Assembly (NCBI GenBank): GCA_017446265.1 | Contig: JAFSRD010000041.1 | Coordinates: forward strand, 1 to 64,000 | From: Treponema sp. | GTDB taxonomy: Bacteria; Spirochaetota; Spirochaetia; Treponematales; Treponemataceae | DNA length: 64,000 bases | Reading direction: 5' to 3' | In this document: positions 1 to 9,193 of the stretch, in pieces | Layout of the letters: each line of letters starts with the position of its first letter | Numbering within the stretch: the first letter of the stretch is position 1 | Notes under the pieces: generated by a model | Database searches by the model: none | The model's input: only the letters and a program-made list of their open reading frames with translations | Told to the model about the DNA's origin: nothing | Made by a program: the position numbers and the translations under genes

Positions 1-681
1 AATCTTTTTACAGAAACCTATATAAAAGATGTCATTGAACGAAATAAATTCAAAAACGAGGAAAATATTTCTGATTTGTTGAATATTCTTGCTTCATCTG
101 TTGGTTCCCTTACGAATAGTCTAAATATACAAAATACTTTTCTTTCAGTAAAAAAACAGACTGTTAGTGTAAATACAATCGCCTCGTATATAAATGCATT
201 ACAAGCCGCATTTCTGATTGACAGTGCAAAAAGATTTGACATAAAGGGGCGAAAATATATTTCTACCCCACTCAAATACTATTTTGTAGATATAGGATTA
301 CGAAATGCACTTTTGAATTTCCGTCAAATTGAAGAACCGCATCTTATGGAAAATATCATTTTTAATGAATTGAAAATCCGCGGTTATGATGTTGATGTGG
401 GAGTAGTTGGAATATATGAAACGAACAAAAAAGGAAGCGGTCAAAAAAAGCAACTTGAAATTGATTTTGTGGCAAACAAGGCACAGGAACGGCTTTACAT
501 TCAATCGGCATTGACTATGGCAGACGAAGAAAAAGCCGCTATCGAGCTTAGGCCATTTTTACACATAACTGATTCGTTCAGAAAAATCGTACTTGTCGGT
601 GGAAAGAAAGCGCCTCAAACGACTGAACAAGGCTTTACGATTATGGGAATAATAAACTTTTTAATGGGCGAAAGACTATAG
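1..681 (+). CDS. ATP-binding protein, DUF4143 C-terminal part (5' truncated by window)
   Basis: The frame is open from base 1, so the gene begins upstream; 226 codons are visible. The first residues (TETYIKDVIERNKFKN) match the conserved opening of the DUF4143 domain that follows the P-loop domain in a large family of archaeal and bacterial AAA-type ATPases. The rest contains the family's YFVDIGLRNALLNF and LMENIIFNEL segments and, near the end, an endonuclease-like KKQLEIDFVAN stretch. These proteins are often found singly in genomes; their roles are mostly unproven, with toxin-antitoxin or nucleic-acid functions suggested. The P-loop itself lies outside the window. It stops against a decayed restriction-modification remnant, which suggests an accessory region. 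Confidence 0.85.
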   Translation, partial: NLFTETYIKDVIERNKFKNEENISDLLNILASSVGSLTNSLNIQNTFLSVKKQTVSVNTIASYINALQAAFLIDSAKRFDIKGRKYISTPLKYYFVDIGLRNALLNFRQIEEPHLMENIIFNELKIRGYDVDVGVVGIYETNKKGSGQKKQLEIDFVANKAQERLYIQSALTMADEEKAAIELRPFLHITDSFRKIVLVGGKKAPQTTEQGFTIMGIINFLMGERL

Positions 682-807
682 TTTATTTTGCTCGATAAAT
701 TCAATCTCCTCGTTGATTAACCCGTAAAGGTCGTAAACCTTGCAGTCGATTTCTGTTTTGCTCTCTATCTCTTTCTGAAGTCCTGTTCCTTCATGAAATG
801 GTCTTTT
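676..807 (-). pseudogene. Remnant of a restriction-modification methylase C-terminus
   Basis: On the minus strand a stop-to-stop frame of 43 codons, with no start, reads HEGTGLQKEIESK and then IDCKVYDLYGLINEEIEFIE before TAG. The pattern ID..VY.LYGL..EEI..IE is the usual extreme C-terminus of Eco57I/type IIG-like restriction-methylases and related N6-adenine methyltransferases. Upstream the frame is closed by TGA and no methylase motif is visible, so only a scrap remains. Its last bases overlap the end of the DUF4143 gene, which may have replaced the rest. The identification rests on a short motif and is tentative. Confidence 0.4.
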
Positions 808-810
808 TCA

Positions 811-1121
811 TCAAAATAAAATTATGGAGATTGAACAATTTCAGAATACATTATTTTGGGTTGAAAAAAATCCTCCCATAAAAACCATCATCTCGCAAAA
901 CGCTCTTTCGTCGCGTGCGACCGCGCGTGAGCAAGCGGCGGAAGGGCGGCTATTCAAAGCCTTTGCTCCTTGAAAAAAATTGCTGCGCGTATATGGTGGT
1001 GTTTTCGCTTGTCGCTCATACGATGAGTCAATGGCATGTTGTGCGCGCTATTTTGCAACAGCTGTATGCGTCGCCTTTATCTCCTGCAACAAGAGGCTCT
1101 ATAGTACAATCCTAAAAAATC
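811..1121. other. Non-coding stretch before recO
   Basis: About 310 bases without a convincing gene. The G+C-rich segment around 905-1000 looks like degraded coding sequence, but I recognise no protein in any frame. TATAGT at 1100-1105 and TACAAT at 1105-1110 are possible -10 elements for recO, without a good -35. Confidence 0.5.
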
Positions 1122-1136
1122 ATGTATCATACAGCT

Positions 1137-1937
1137 ATGTCGCGGAACTATGTCACGCAAGCAATAATCTTTTCAGTAAAGCCGCTTGGCGAAAACAACA
1201 GCTCCGTATGTTTTTTAACAAAAGAAAACGGCATTGTATACGCTACCATGTATGGCGGGCCGAAGAGCAAGTTGCGCTCGCTCGCAGCTCAATGGAACAG
1301 TGGAACGGCATATTTGTACTGCAAGGAACGAGACGTGCTGGAGCGCAACGTAAAACTCTCCGACTTTGACGTGCACAAGTATCATCTGTCGTTCCGTGAA
1401 AATTTGCACAAAATGTATGCAGCTTCGCTCGCTGCTGAATTGATACTCAGAACAAAATGCGCAGGCAGTTTTGAAACGTGTTGGCAGCTTGCGTCAGGAT
1501 TTTTCGACGGGCTTGAAATTGCGCCCGACACTCAATGCAGCGCGGGGCTTGCACGTTTTTTGTGGCGCTACCTTGCGCTACTGGGCGTACAACCTGATGC
1601 GTCATCGTGTGCGGCATGCGGAAAATTGCTCACTGGAAATAATGCGCAAAATGCAGTAGTATATGAGCCAGGTGAAAATGTTTTTTTGTGCCACGCATGT
1701 GCAGAACGCTTGATTGCACATGGCGCGCTTCAAAAGCAGGAAGCATATCGATTCATACTTAGTGCAGAAGCAGTTCAGTACCTCGACGCTGTTGCAAAAC
1801 GTGCTCCCGCACAATCGCGTGCGTTGCCGCTTGATGAAAGCGCCTTGCACGACATAAAGCATCTTGTATTTTTTCTTGCAGAGCAAGCTGCAGGCACAAA
1901 ATTAAAAACGCTTGAAACAGGAGCAGGCATAGTATGA
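1137..1937 (+). CDS. recO: DNA repair protein RecO
   Basis: RecO helps RecF/RecR load RecA on SSB-coated gaps and anneals complementary strands. The 266-residue product has the N-terminal OB-fold region (NYVTQAIIFSVKPLGENNS, then KENGIVYATMYGGPKS), the helical middle and the C-terminal zinc module seen as CAACGKLL and LCHACAE, which fits bacterial RecO in length and order. ATG 1137 (MSRNYVTQ) matches the usual short N-terminus; ATG 1122 is an alternative in the same frame. No clear ribosome site is seen for either. The stop overlaps the start of the next gene by four bases (ATGA), so the two are probably co-translated. Also in this window are the recombination and repair genes recJ, ligA and dinB. 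Confidence 0.9.
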   Translation: MSRNYVTQAIIFSVKPLGENNSSVCFLTKENGIVYATMYGGPKSKLRSLAAQWNSGTAYLYCKERDVLERNVKLSDFDVHKYHLSFRENLHKMYAASLAAELILRTKCAGSFETCWQLASGFFDGLEIAPDTQCSAGLARFLWRYLALLGVQPDASSCAACGKLLTGNNAQNAVVYEPGENVFLCHACAERLIAHGALQKQEAYRFILSAEAVQYLDAVAKRAPAQSRALPLDESALHDIKHLVFFLAEQAAGTKLKTLETGAGIV

Positions 1938-3280
1938 GACCTACAGACATCATCACAAAGAAACGAGGAACATTCGTGCGCGATGAAAACGGCGCACAGC
2001 AGTTAACTGGAAGTACAACGCTTACAAAAGAAGAAATACAATATTTCATCGATGGCTATGTTGCAGGAACAATTCCCGATTATCAAATTTCTGCATGGCT
2101 CATGGCAGTGTATTTCAACGGCATGACATTTGAGGAAACAGGCTGGCTCACAGATGTCATGCTTCATTCAGGCAGCGTCATTGATTTGTCGGGGCTTTCA
2201 GGACCGTTTGTAGACAAACATTCAACAGGAGGCGTCGGTGATAAAATATCGCTGCCGCTTGCACCAATTGTAGCGTGCTGCGGCGTGCAAGTGCCCATGA
2301 TGAGCGGACGCGCGCTCGGTCACACAGGCGGCACGCTCGACAAGCTTGAATCTATCGAAAACTACCGTGTGGGATTGACAGAGGGCGAATTCAAAAAAAT
2401 CATTGCAAAAACAGGATTTGCAATGACTGGGCAAACAAAAGAGATTGTGCCTGCTGACCGCCTGCTCTACGCGCTCCGCGACGTAACGGGAACAGTTGAA
2501 TCAGTGCCGCTCATCACTGCGAGCATTCTCTCGAAAAAAGTTGCAGAAGGAAGCGATGCGCTCGTGTTCGACGTAAAATGCGGCAGCGGCGCATTTATGA
2601 AATCTATTGCAGATGCAGAAACGCTTGCCCTTTCGCTTGTAAAAACTGCCGCCGCAATGGGAAAAAAGGCATCCGCATTGCTCACAAACATGGACACGCC
2701 GCTCGGCATAAAAATTGGCAATTTTTTAGAAATTGAAGAAACGATTGAATGTTTGCAAAATAATGGACCTGCCGACGTAATGGAAGAAACATATGCGCTT
2801 GCTTCCGAAATGGTGCTGCTCGGCGGAAAAGCGTCGTCAAAAGACGAGGCGCTTGCACAGTGTACGACAGCAGTAAAGTCGGGAGCGGCGCTCAAAAAGT
2901 TCCTTGAAAATGTTAAAGAGCAAGGCGGCGATCCTGACGCGCTCATGGCGCAAATTGGAAAGCGACGCTCAAAACATCACGCTGTCGTAAAAGCAGCGCG
3001 CAACGGCTACATTTTTCTTGACGCGCTTCAAATAGGGCTTGCAGGCGTCGATTTGGGAGTTGGCAGGAACAAGACGACAGACGCTGTGTGCCCAGATGCA
3101 GGATTCATACTGCACGCCACGAGCGGAAGCGCAGTGCACGAGGGCGACATCATCATGGATGTGTACGGCAAAGACGATGCGTGCCTTGCCCCCGCATGCG
3201 AGCGGCTCGAAAAAGCAATTGCCTATTCAGATGAAAAGCCTCGCATGGCGCCGCTCATCTGCAAAGAGATACATCAGTAA
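1934..3280 (+). CDS. deoA: Pyrimidine-nucleoside / thymidine phosphorylase
   Basis: Cleaves thymidine or uridine with phosphate to the base and (deoxy)ribose-1-phosphate in nucleoside salvage. The 448-residue protein has the family's N-terminal helical domain (DIITKKRG, LTKEEIQYFIDGYVAGTIPDYQ), the phosphate-binding KHSTGGVGDKISLPLAP near residue 95, the SGRALGHTGGTLDKLESI segment, and SGAFMKS in the glycosyltransferase fold. Length and motif order fit the dimeric thymidine phosphorylase/Pdp family; sequence alone does not decide between thymidine-only and broad pyrimidine specificity. It is translationally coupled to recO by a four-base overlap. A structured repeat begins about 20 bases after the stop. 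Confidence 0.93.
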   Translation: MRPTDIITKKRGTFVRDENGAQQLTGSTTLTKEEIQYFIDGYVAGTIPDYQISAWLMAVYFNGMTFEETGWLTDVMLHSGSVIDLSGLSGPFVDKHSTGGVGDKISLPLAPIVACCGVQVPMMSGRALGHTGGTLDKLESIENYRVGLTEGEFKKIIAKTGFAMTGQTKEIVPADRLLYALRDVTGTVESVPLITASILSKKVAEGSDALVFDVKCGSGAFMKSIADAETLALSLVKTAAAMGKKASALLTNMDTPLGIKIGNFLEIEETIECLQNNGPADVMEETYALASEMVLLGGKASSKDEALAQCTTAVKSGAALKKFLENVKEQGGDPDALMAQIGKRRSKHHAVVKAARNGYIFLDALQIGLAGVDLGVGRNKTTDAVCPDAGFILHATSGSAVHEGDIIMDVYGKDDACLAPACERLEKAIAYSDEKPRMAPLICKEIHQ

Positions 3281-3299
3281 ATTATAAGAAGGAGATGGG

Positions 3300-3411
3300 G
3301 CTGTCTGCTAAGTTCACAGCGTATGGTCATTGAGCTTGTCAAAATGACCATGCACGCTATATGCGGTAGTTTCGGCAAGCTAAATCACCGCATTTGATTT
3401 TTTTAGACAGC
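3300..3411. repeat. Structured inverted-repeat element before recJ
   Basis: The ends are inverted: GCTGTCT at 3300-3306 and AGACAGC at 3405-3411. Inside are two more hairpins. The first pairs AGCGT plus ATGGTCATT (from 3318) with AATGACCAT plus ACGCT (to 3357), with a two-base bulge. The second pairs ATGCGGT (3361-3367) with ACCGCAT (3387-3393). Outer stem plus two inner stems form a three-way layout typical of small dispersed repeats or MITE-like elements. Its right end lies 13 bases before the likely recJ start, so it probably shapes the recJ leader. Confidence 0.6.
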
Positions 3412-3423
3412 TTCGGTGCATAC

Positions 3424-5559
3424 GTGAAAGAATGGCATAAAAAAGACGTTTCGCGGGAATCAATACAATTTCTCTGCGACACATACGGCGTTGACGCACT
3501 CACCGCTTCAATTATGGCGCGGCGCGGAATCACAGCGGGAAGCGATGTGCTCTATTTTCGGGAAAACGACGTTCGCTTTCTGCATAATCCGTTTTTGTTT
3601 TGCAACATGGAAGACGCTGTTGACCGCATAAAAAATGCAAAAGACGAAGCGGAAAAAATATTAATTTTTGGCGACAGAGATGTTGACGGCGTATCGGGCG
3701 CCGCAATCCTCTATACATACCTTGCGCAAAACGGATACGACGTGTCGTGGCGGCTTCCCGTCGGCGACGACACATACGGACTTTCAATGGAAGCTGTAGA
3801 CGACTTTGCAAAGCAGTACGGAACGCTCATCATCACTGTTGACTGCGGCATTTCTAATGTGCAGGAAGTTGCACACGCAAACGAGCTTGGCATAGACGTA
3901 ATCATCACAGACCACCACAATCCGCCTGAAACGCTTCCCGACGCATTCACCATCCTTGACCCAAAACTTGAAAACTCAGGCTACCCGTTCAAAGACATTT
4001 CAGGCGCGGCAGTATCATTCAAGCTCGTCTCTGCACTCCGATTCAGCGAAACTGACCTATACAAAGAAGATGTGTCGCTGCTCAACGTGCGCCCTGCGGA
4101 AAGAAATGGCTGCATCATTGAGTGCATGAAAGTGCACAACCTCGTTGCAACTGCCTCCCTCTCTGAATACATACCAGACGGCACTGCTTCAATTGCACAG
4201 ACAAAGCTGCCTGCATTTCTTTCAGGACAGCAGATTTTTGTATGGAACGAGCGCACGGTAAAAAAACAGCTTGCAGCAATTTTTGGAAGTGGCGTTGAGT
4301 TCAACGTAATTGATTTCCGCCCGCAAATTGCAGCGATGATTCCGCAACTGGAAAACGCAAACCTGCTTGCCGTAAAAGACATGTCTAAAATTGCAAAATA
4401 CAGCGAAACGCCTGCAACAGAGCTTGAAGGTTTTTACAATGTGTTCGTGACGTTCGCAGAAAAAAAGATTGCAACAAAGCAAAAGCTTGAAAGCGAGCAG
4501 GATGATTTGCAGCTCGTCATGCTTGCAGCGCTCGCAGACATCATGCCGCTTAAAGATGAAAACAGGATTCTCGTGCGGCAGGGACTTGCATCTATCAACA
4601 GCGGAAAACTGCGGCACGGGCTTGCTGAATTGTTTTCGCGTCTCAACATGACAGGTAAAAAAATCAGCTCGACAGATTTGTCCTGGACAGTCATTCCATC
4701 GCTCAACGCAGCGGGAAGAGTTGGACGCTCAGACATTGCGCTTGCCATGCTCATCTCGGAACATGGTGACGAGCGCGAAAAATTTGCAGAGGAGATTATT
4801 GCGCTCAACGAAAAGCGCAAGCAGCTTGTGCAAGACGCGTCGTCTGTCACAATGAGTCAAGCAGAAGAGAGTTTTTTACAGTATGAGAAAAAGCTGTGCG
4901 TCGTCATAGATGAGCGGGTAAACAAAGGCGTAACAGGCATTCTCGCCTCGCGCTTTATGAACAAATACAGCGTGCCTGCCATTATCGTTACGTTTATCGA
5001 CGGCAACACAGCAGTAGGCTCAATGCGCAGCTCGCGCGGACTCAATGCAACAGAATTTCTCGACAGCTTTGGCGATTTTTTTATCAATCACGGCGGCCAC
5101 AACTACGCCGCAGGATTTTCATTTGAACGTACAAAACTTGATGCGTTCATTGAAAAATTGCAGACGCTTGCAAAATCAATCACGCTTGCAGAAGAATCTA
5201 ACGCACTTGAAATAGACGCAGAGCTGCCGCAAAAGTATCTTACGCCCGACATCCTTTCCACAATTGATTCGTTTGAGCCGTTTGGCGAAGGAAACCGTGA
5301 AATCACGTTTTTGTCAAAATCGCTCCGCGTACTCGACGCAATAACAATGGGCAAAAGCGAGCGGCAGCATTTGAAAATCACGTTCGACTGCGGAAAGTAT
5401 AAATTTCCTGCGATTTTCTGGGGCGAAGGCGAGCGGCTCGGACGCGATTTCAACAAAGGCGACTCGCTCGACATAGTGTATTCGATAAATAGAAACACGT
5501 TCAACGGCATCTCAACTCCGCAGATGATTCTTGCCGATATTAAAACAAGCAATTCTTAA
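3424..5559 (+). CDS. recJ: Single-stranded-DNA-specific exonuclease RecJ
   Basis: RecJ degrades single-stranded DNA 5' to 3' in recombination and mismatch repair. DHH phosphoesterase motifs are visible: GDRDVDG near residue 83, TVDCGIS near 138, TDHHNPPE near 162, and the C-terminal DHHA1 motif GGHNYAAG, followed by an OB-like end. A block of about 150 residues (roughly 212-360) separates SGAAVSFKLVSAL from DLQLVMLAALADIMPL; those two pieces are nearly adjacent in typical RecJ. I chose GTG 3424 (VKEWHKKD) because it gives the usual N-terminus. An in-frame TTG at 3394 lies inside the preceding repeat element. There is no strong ribosome site. 711 residues. Confidence 0.9.
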   Translation: MKEWHKKDVSRESIQFLCDTYGVDALTASIMARRGITAGSDVLYFRENDVRFLHNPFLFCNMEDAVDRIKNAKDEAEKILIFGDRDVDGVSGAAILYTYLAQNGYDVSWRLPVGDDTYGLSMEAVDDFAKQYGTLIITVDCGISNVQEVAHANELGIDVIITDHHNPPETLPDAFTILDPKLENSGYPFKDISGAAVSFKLVSALRFSETDLYKEDVSLLNVRPAERNGCIIECMKVHNLVATASLSEYIPDGTASIAQTKLPAFLSGQQIFVWNERTVKKQLAAIFGSGVEFNVIDFRPQIAAMIPQLENANLLAVKDMSKIAKYSETPATELEGFYNVFVTFAEKKIATKQKLESEQDDLQLVMLAALADIMPLKDENRILVRQGLASINSGKLRHGLAELFSRLNMTGKKISSTDLSWTVIPSLNAAGRVGRSDIALAMLISEHGDEREKFAEEIIALNEKRKQLVQDASSVTMSQAEESFLQYEKKLCVVIDERVNKGVTGILASRFMNKYSVPAIIVTFIDGNTAVGSMRSSRGLNATEFLDSFGDFFINHGGHNYAAGFSFERTKLDAFIEKLQTLAKSITLAEESNALEIDAELPQKYLTPDILSTIDSFEPFGEGNREITFLSKSLRVLDAITMGKSERQHLKITFDCGKYKFPAIFWGEGERLGRDFNKGDSLDIVYSINRNTFNGISTPQMILADIKTSNS

Positions 5560-5578
5560 ATACAAGGAGCAATGAGCA

Positions 5579-6559
5579 ATGAAAAAATATGTTTTGATTA
5601 TAGCCGCACTCGCACTCGCGGCAACGCATGTCGCGGCAGCTTCGCTTGCGACGTTTAAAGGAACGACATGTACTTTAAACGTCGAATACAATGCATCTGC
5701 GCAACAAGGAGATGCGCTCATCGTGCGCATGACGCTCCGCTCTCTCGACAAAAAGCGCGCGCTAAAAGACACTGTAGCTGTTGCAGAATTGCATAACGAA
5801 ACAAAGCGTATTGAGACAGCACAATTTTTTGCTGCAAATCAAAAGACGAAACGGCAGAGCGTGCAGGAGATGCTCGCATATGTTCCGCTTTCAACGTGGC
5901 TTTCAGAAGGCGACTACACGCTCAAAGTCATCTATACAGCATTCGGTTCAGAGCCGGAGAAATTCACGTTGCCTGTTTCAGTGCTCGCAAAAGATTTTAT
6001 TAAAGAAACCATTCCGCTCAATGAACGCAACACAGCCATTCGCACAGACACAAGCTCAGAGCGCATTGCACAGATAGACAGGCTCAACAACGTGCTCGCC
6101 ACAGTAAACGCAGCAAACATATACACGATAAAGCCGTTCATGCCGCCTGTTGCGCCTGACACGCGACGTACATCGTTTTTCGGCGACAGACGCATATACG
6201 CGTACTCAAGCGGACGAACTGCAACAAGCGAGCACTATGGAATCGACTACGGCGTTCCAGAAGGCACTGTTGTTTCTTCATGCGCAGACGGGCGCGTTGT
6301 GCTTGCTGAAAACAGAATCTCAACGGGTTGGAGCGTCGTCATTGAGCACGCACCGGGATTATACAGCTTGTACTATCACATGAGCGTACTCAACGTAAAA
6401 GAAGGACAAATTGTAAAGCAAGGAGATAGGATTGGGCTTTCAGGAGCAACGGGACTTGCGACAGGACCGCATTTGCATTGGGAAGTGCGGCTCAATAAGT
6501 GCGCTGTTTCGCCTGATTTTTTTACTGGCGACTACGCATACACAAAGCCGGAAAATTAG
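5579..6559 (+). CDS. Secreted M23 (LytM-type) peptidase
   Basis: Exported zinc peptidase-like protein expected to act on peptidoglycan cross-bridges or to regulate amidases. It starts with a classic signal peptide (MKKYVLIIAALALAATHVAAA). A beta-rich N-terminal region of about 180 residues, with Ig-like content, precedes the LytM domain in the last 120 residues. That domain shows EHYGIDYGVPEGT, with the zinc-binding H and D, then VVIEHAPGLYSLYYHMS and GPHLHWEVR (the HxH pair). All four catalytic and metal positions look intact, so it is probably active. AGGAG lies 8-12 bases before the ATG. It follows recJ by 19 bases and may be co-transcribed with it. Confidence 0.9.
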   Translation: MKKYVLIIAALALAATHVAAASLATFKGTTCTLNVEYNASAQQGDALIVRMTLRSLDKKRALKDTVAVAELHNETKRIETAQFFAANQKTKRQSVQEMLAYVPLSTWLSEGDYTLKVIYTAFGSEPEKFTLPVSVLAKDFIKETIPLNERNTAIRTDTSSERIAQIDRLNNVLATVNAANIYTIKPFMPPVAPDTRRTSFFGDRRIYAYSSGRTATSEHYGIDYGVPEGTVVSSCADGRVVLAENRISTGWSVVIEHAPGLYSLYYHMSVLNVKEGQIVKQGDRIGLSGATGLATGPHLHWEVRLNKCAVSPDFFTGDYAYTKPEN

Positions 6560-6564
6560 CAGCG

Positions 6565-7182
6565 CTATTCCCGCCGCAACTCAATCGTTCCGTCTGTGCC
6601 GGTCGTGATGCTGTAGTATACGCCTGTCGCGCAACGAGATAAATCAACTGTATACGTGCGAGAAAATCCCGCTGCAAAACGAGCGGCAGGATTCAATGCA
6701 AAACGCAAGAGCGTATGCAAATTGCGCCTGTCTTCAAAAGTAGAACCCGCTCCTAAAAGCAAGCATTTCCCGTGCTCGCCATAATACTGCGGAAGTTTTG
6801 TTCCCGCTTTTGCAAAAGTACGCTGTGGCAATATTGTTGTACGCCCATAAATCATATACGGAAATAGTAATTTCTTTTTTGAAAATTCAGCGCTTTTAAA
6901 ATCAATTGCAAGCGATGAACCTCGCCACGAACGTTCAATTGCTGCGCATTCGTTTCCACTTGTGTCAAGCAGAGAAATGACTGCGCTTATCGTTTCGCCG
7001 CCTTCAGAGGCGCTTGCTCCATAAATAAGAATTCGGATTATTTCATAGTTTTCTATATGAGGAATGCGTGCTGCCGCGCCAAAACATTGCGCAAATGAAA
7101 GCGCAAAAATAATAAAACACGCAAACAACAGCGTAAAAATTATAGTAAAAATAAAATGACGTATAGATGCACGTTTAGCCAT
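6565..7182 (-). CDS. Membrane-anchored hypothetical protein
   Basis: 205 residues with one hydrophobic N-terminal helix (about residues 10-32) preceded by basic residues, which fits an uncleaved signal anchor or a signal peptide. The rest is a predicted extracytoplasmic beta-rich domain, with YEIIRILIYGASASEGGETISAVISL near the start and YTVDLSRCATGVYYSITTGT near the end. I recognise no family. It lies 11 bases after ligA on the same strand and so is probably in the same transcript. Its end is only 5 bases from the convergent M23 gene. Confidence 0.75.
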   Translation of the reverse strand: MAKRASIRHFIFTIIFTLLFACFIIFALSFAQCFGAAARIPHIENYEIIRILIYGASASEGGETISAVISLLDTSGNECAAIERSWRGSSLAIDFKSAEFSKKKLLFPYMIYGRTTILPQRTFAKAGTKLPQYYGEHGKCLLLGAGSTFEDRRNLHTLLRFALNPAARFAAGFSRTYTVDLSRCATGVYYSITTGTDGTIELRRE

Positions 7183-7193
7183 ATGCGCCTTTA

Positions 7194-9134
7194 TTACGTG
7201 TTCGCCAATTTTATAAATTCGTTTTCATCAATGACGGGAATGCCGAGCTTTGCAGCTTTCACATTTTTTGATGAACCGCTCGTTTTGTCATTCGTAACAA
7301 GATACGACAAATCTTTTGTAACAGAAGATTTGCATGTGCCGCCATTTTTTTTCACAAGCTGCTCCGCGTCAGCCCGCTTCATCGTCAAAAGCTCACCGGT
7401 AAAGCAAAATGATTTTCCTGCAAATGCACCGCTTGATTGCAGCTCAAGCGTTATGGTGCCGGACTTGACAAGCGCGCGCATTTCCGCCGCGTTCTCCGCA
7501 ATCCCTTCGACTGCAATATGCGCCATTTTTTCTGCAAAACCGTAAACGGCGGCAAACTGCTCTCGTGTTGCTGCAAGCATTTTTTCAAGCGTGTCAAATC
7601 CTGACGCGACAAGTTTTTCCGCCATTGTTTCGCCAATGCCTTCTATGTCAAAGCCTGCAACGAAAACTGCAAGATTCATGTGGCGATGATTTGCAATCGA
7701 AGCTGCAACTTTTGCAGCTCCAAGCGAGCGCTTTTCTGCGGCAATGCTCTCTTCGTTCAAAAAAAACGGCGTGAGCGTTTCTTGTGTAAGCGAATAGATG
7801 TCTGTAATTGACGCAATTTTTCCTGCGTCAAAAAGAGCTGTAACAAGCGTTTCTCCCAAATCGCGTATGTCAACAGTGCGCACCCATTTTAAAAGCTGAT
7901 GGAGCACGCGCTTTTTGCACAATTTGTTTGGGCAAAAAAGGCGCGAGCCTTCGTCGACGAGCGGCGTGCCGCATGTTTCACACGTTTTGGGAAACGCAAT
8001 CGGCGTTGTTTTGTTGTCAGACGGTACAACGCTTTCAATCTTCGGGATGATTTCGCCGCGCTTCACAACAACAATAGAGCTTCCGAGTGCAACACCAAGC
8101 GAGCGCATAGTGTCGGGGTTTGCAAGGCTCGCGCGCTGCACTGTAGTGCCTGCAAGTTCCACCGCATCAAAAATTGCAACAGGCGTGTATGTGCCGCCGC
8201 TTTTGCTCCATTCAACAGAGCGTAGCACGGAAACAGCTTCTTCAAGACTGAACTTGAATGCAATCTGCCTGTCGGGACGCGCGCGCAATGCGTCTTCGCG
8301 GTTTATGGTGCGCTCTTTCACGACAAGTCCGTCAATGTCGTAGCCAAGCGTTTTGCGTTTTTCCATGACAGACGCACGATATACAATGACGTCATCGACG
8401 CTCTTGCATATTTTAAGCGGCACAACAGTAAAGCCGCACGACGAAAGCCAGGCAATTTTTTCTTCTTCATCGCTAAAAGGCGGCGTGTCGTCAACTGACC
8501 AAGCATCATACGCTATGAGCATAAGATCGTCGCTTCCCTTGCCGTCCTTTCGCTTCATAATGCCGTTCGCAGCATTGCGGCAGTTTGCTTTGTCGCTGTA
8601 CTTTTTCTTGTGCACCTCGTGCGTCATAATAACTTCGCCACGTACACCGCCTGTAAACGAACTGCCGGCAAGCTCGTGCAGCACGCCACCCATCTTTTTT
8701 GCATTTGCTGAAATGTCATCGCCCGTTATGCCGTCGCCGCGCGTCACAGCACAAGCAAGTTTGCCTTTCTCATACTGCAACTCAAGAGATGCGCCGTCGA
8801 GCTTGTATTCAACAAAATATTCACTGTACGCATGCTTTTGCGCCCAGCCGCGAAATTGGTTCGGGTCGGCAGCCTTCTCCTGGCTTCCCATCGGCATGAT
8901 GTGGCGCACTTTTTCAAAATTGCCTGAATCCGCGCCAATTTTGTGCAGCACCGCGTTTGTAGGGTCAAGCAATTTTAATTCGTCCCACAGCGCGTCAAAT
9001 TCTGCATCGCTTATTTCACTTTCACCGTTATAGTATGAGTCTTGATATTTTTTTACAAGCGTCTCCAGCTCTTTGATTCGCTTTGCTTTTTCGCTCTGTT
9101 TTGCCGATTGCGCCACATCAAATAAATCTGCCAT
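7194..9134 (-). CDS. ligA: NAD-dependent DNA ligase LigA
   Basis: Seals nicks using NAD+ in replication and repair. Domains in order: Ia (YYNGESEISDAEFDALWDEL), the adenylation domain with the nucleotidyl lysine K111 in EYKLDG and motif III-like TRGDGITGDD, the OB fold, a four-Cys zinc finger (CETCGTPL then CPNKLC), HhH repeats and a C-terminal BRCT domain (FAGKSFCFTGELL). 646 residues is normal to slightly short. The active-site residues are present. The downstream membrane protein gene is 11 bases away; trmB begins upstream after a 59-base gap. As an essential gene it is the likely anchor of this minus-strand cluster. Confidence 0.97.
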   Translation of the reverse strand: MADLFDVAQSAKQSEKAKRIKELETLVKKYQDSYYNGESEISDAEFDALWDELKLLDPTNAVLHKIGADSGNFEKVRHIMPMGSQEKAADPNQFRGWAQKHAYSEYFVEYKLDGASLELQYEKGKLACAVTRGDGITGDDISANAKKMGGVLHELAGSSFTGGVRGEVIMTHEVHKKKYSDKANCRNAANGIMKRKDGKGSDDLMLIAYDAWSVDDTPPFSDEEEKIAWLSSCGFTVVPLKICKSVDDVIVYRASVMEKRKTLGYDIDGLVVKERTINREDALRARPDRQIAFKFSLEEAVSVLRSVEWSKSGGTYTPVAIFDAVELAGTTVQRASLANPDTMRSLGVALGSSIVVVKRGEIIPKIESVVPSDNKTTPIAFPKTCETCGTPLVDEGSRLFCPNKLCKKRVLHQLLKWVRTVDIRDLGETLVTALFDAGKIASITDIYSLTQETLTPFFLNEESIAAEKRSLGAAKVAASIANHRHMNLAVFVAGFDIEGIGETMAEKLVASGFDTLEKMLAATREQFAAVYGFAEKMAHIAVEGIAENAAEMRALVKSGTITLELQSSGAFAGKSFCFTGELLTMKRADAEQLVKKNGGTCKSSVTKDLSYLVTNDKTSGSSKNVKAAKLGIPVIDENEFIKLANT

Positions 9135-9193
9135 ATGTTCTCCGCCATATTACGAACTGCCCGCAAAAACCAGACGGCTTTCGCAAGCGCTTA

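Noticed and set aside
8353-9033. 226-residue open frame on the plus strand inside ligA
   Set aside because: Antisense to a well-supported LigA; Ser/Leu/Phe-rich composition and no recognisable domain. It is a shadow of the coding strand.
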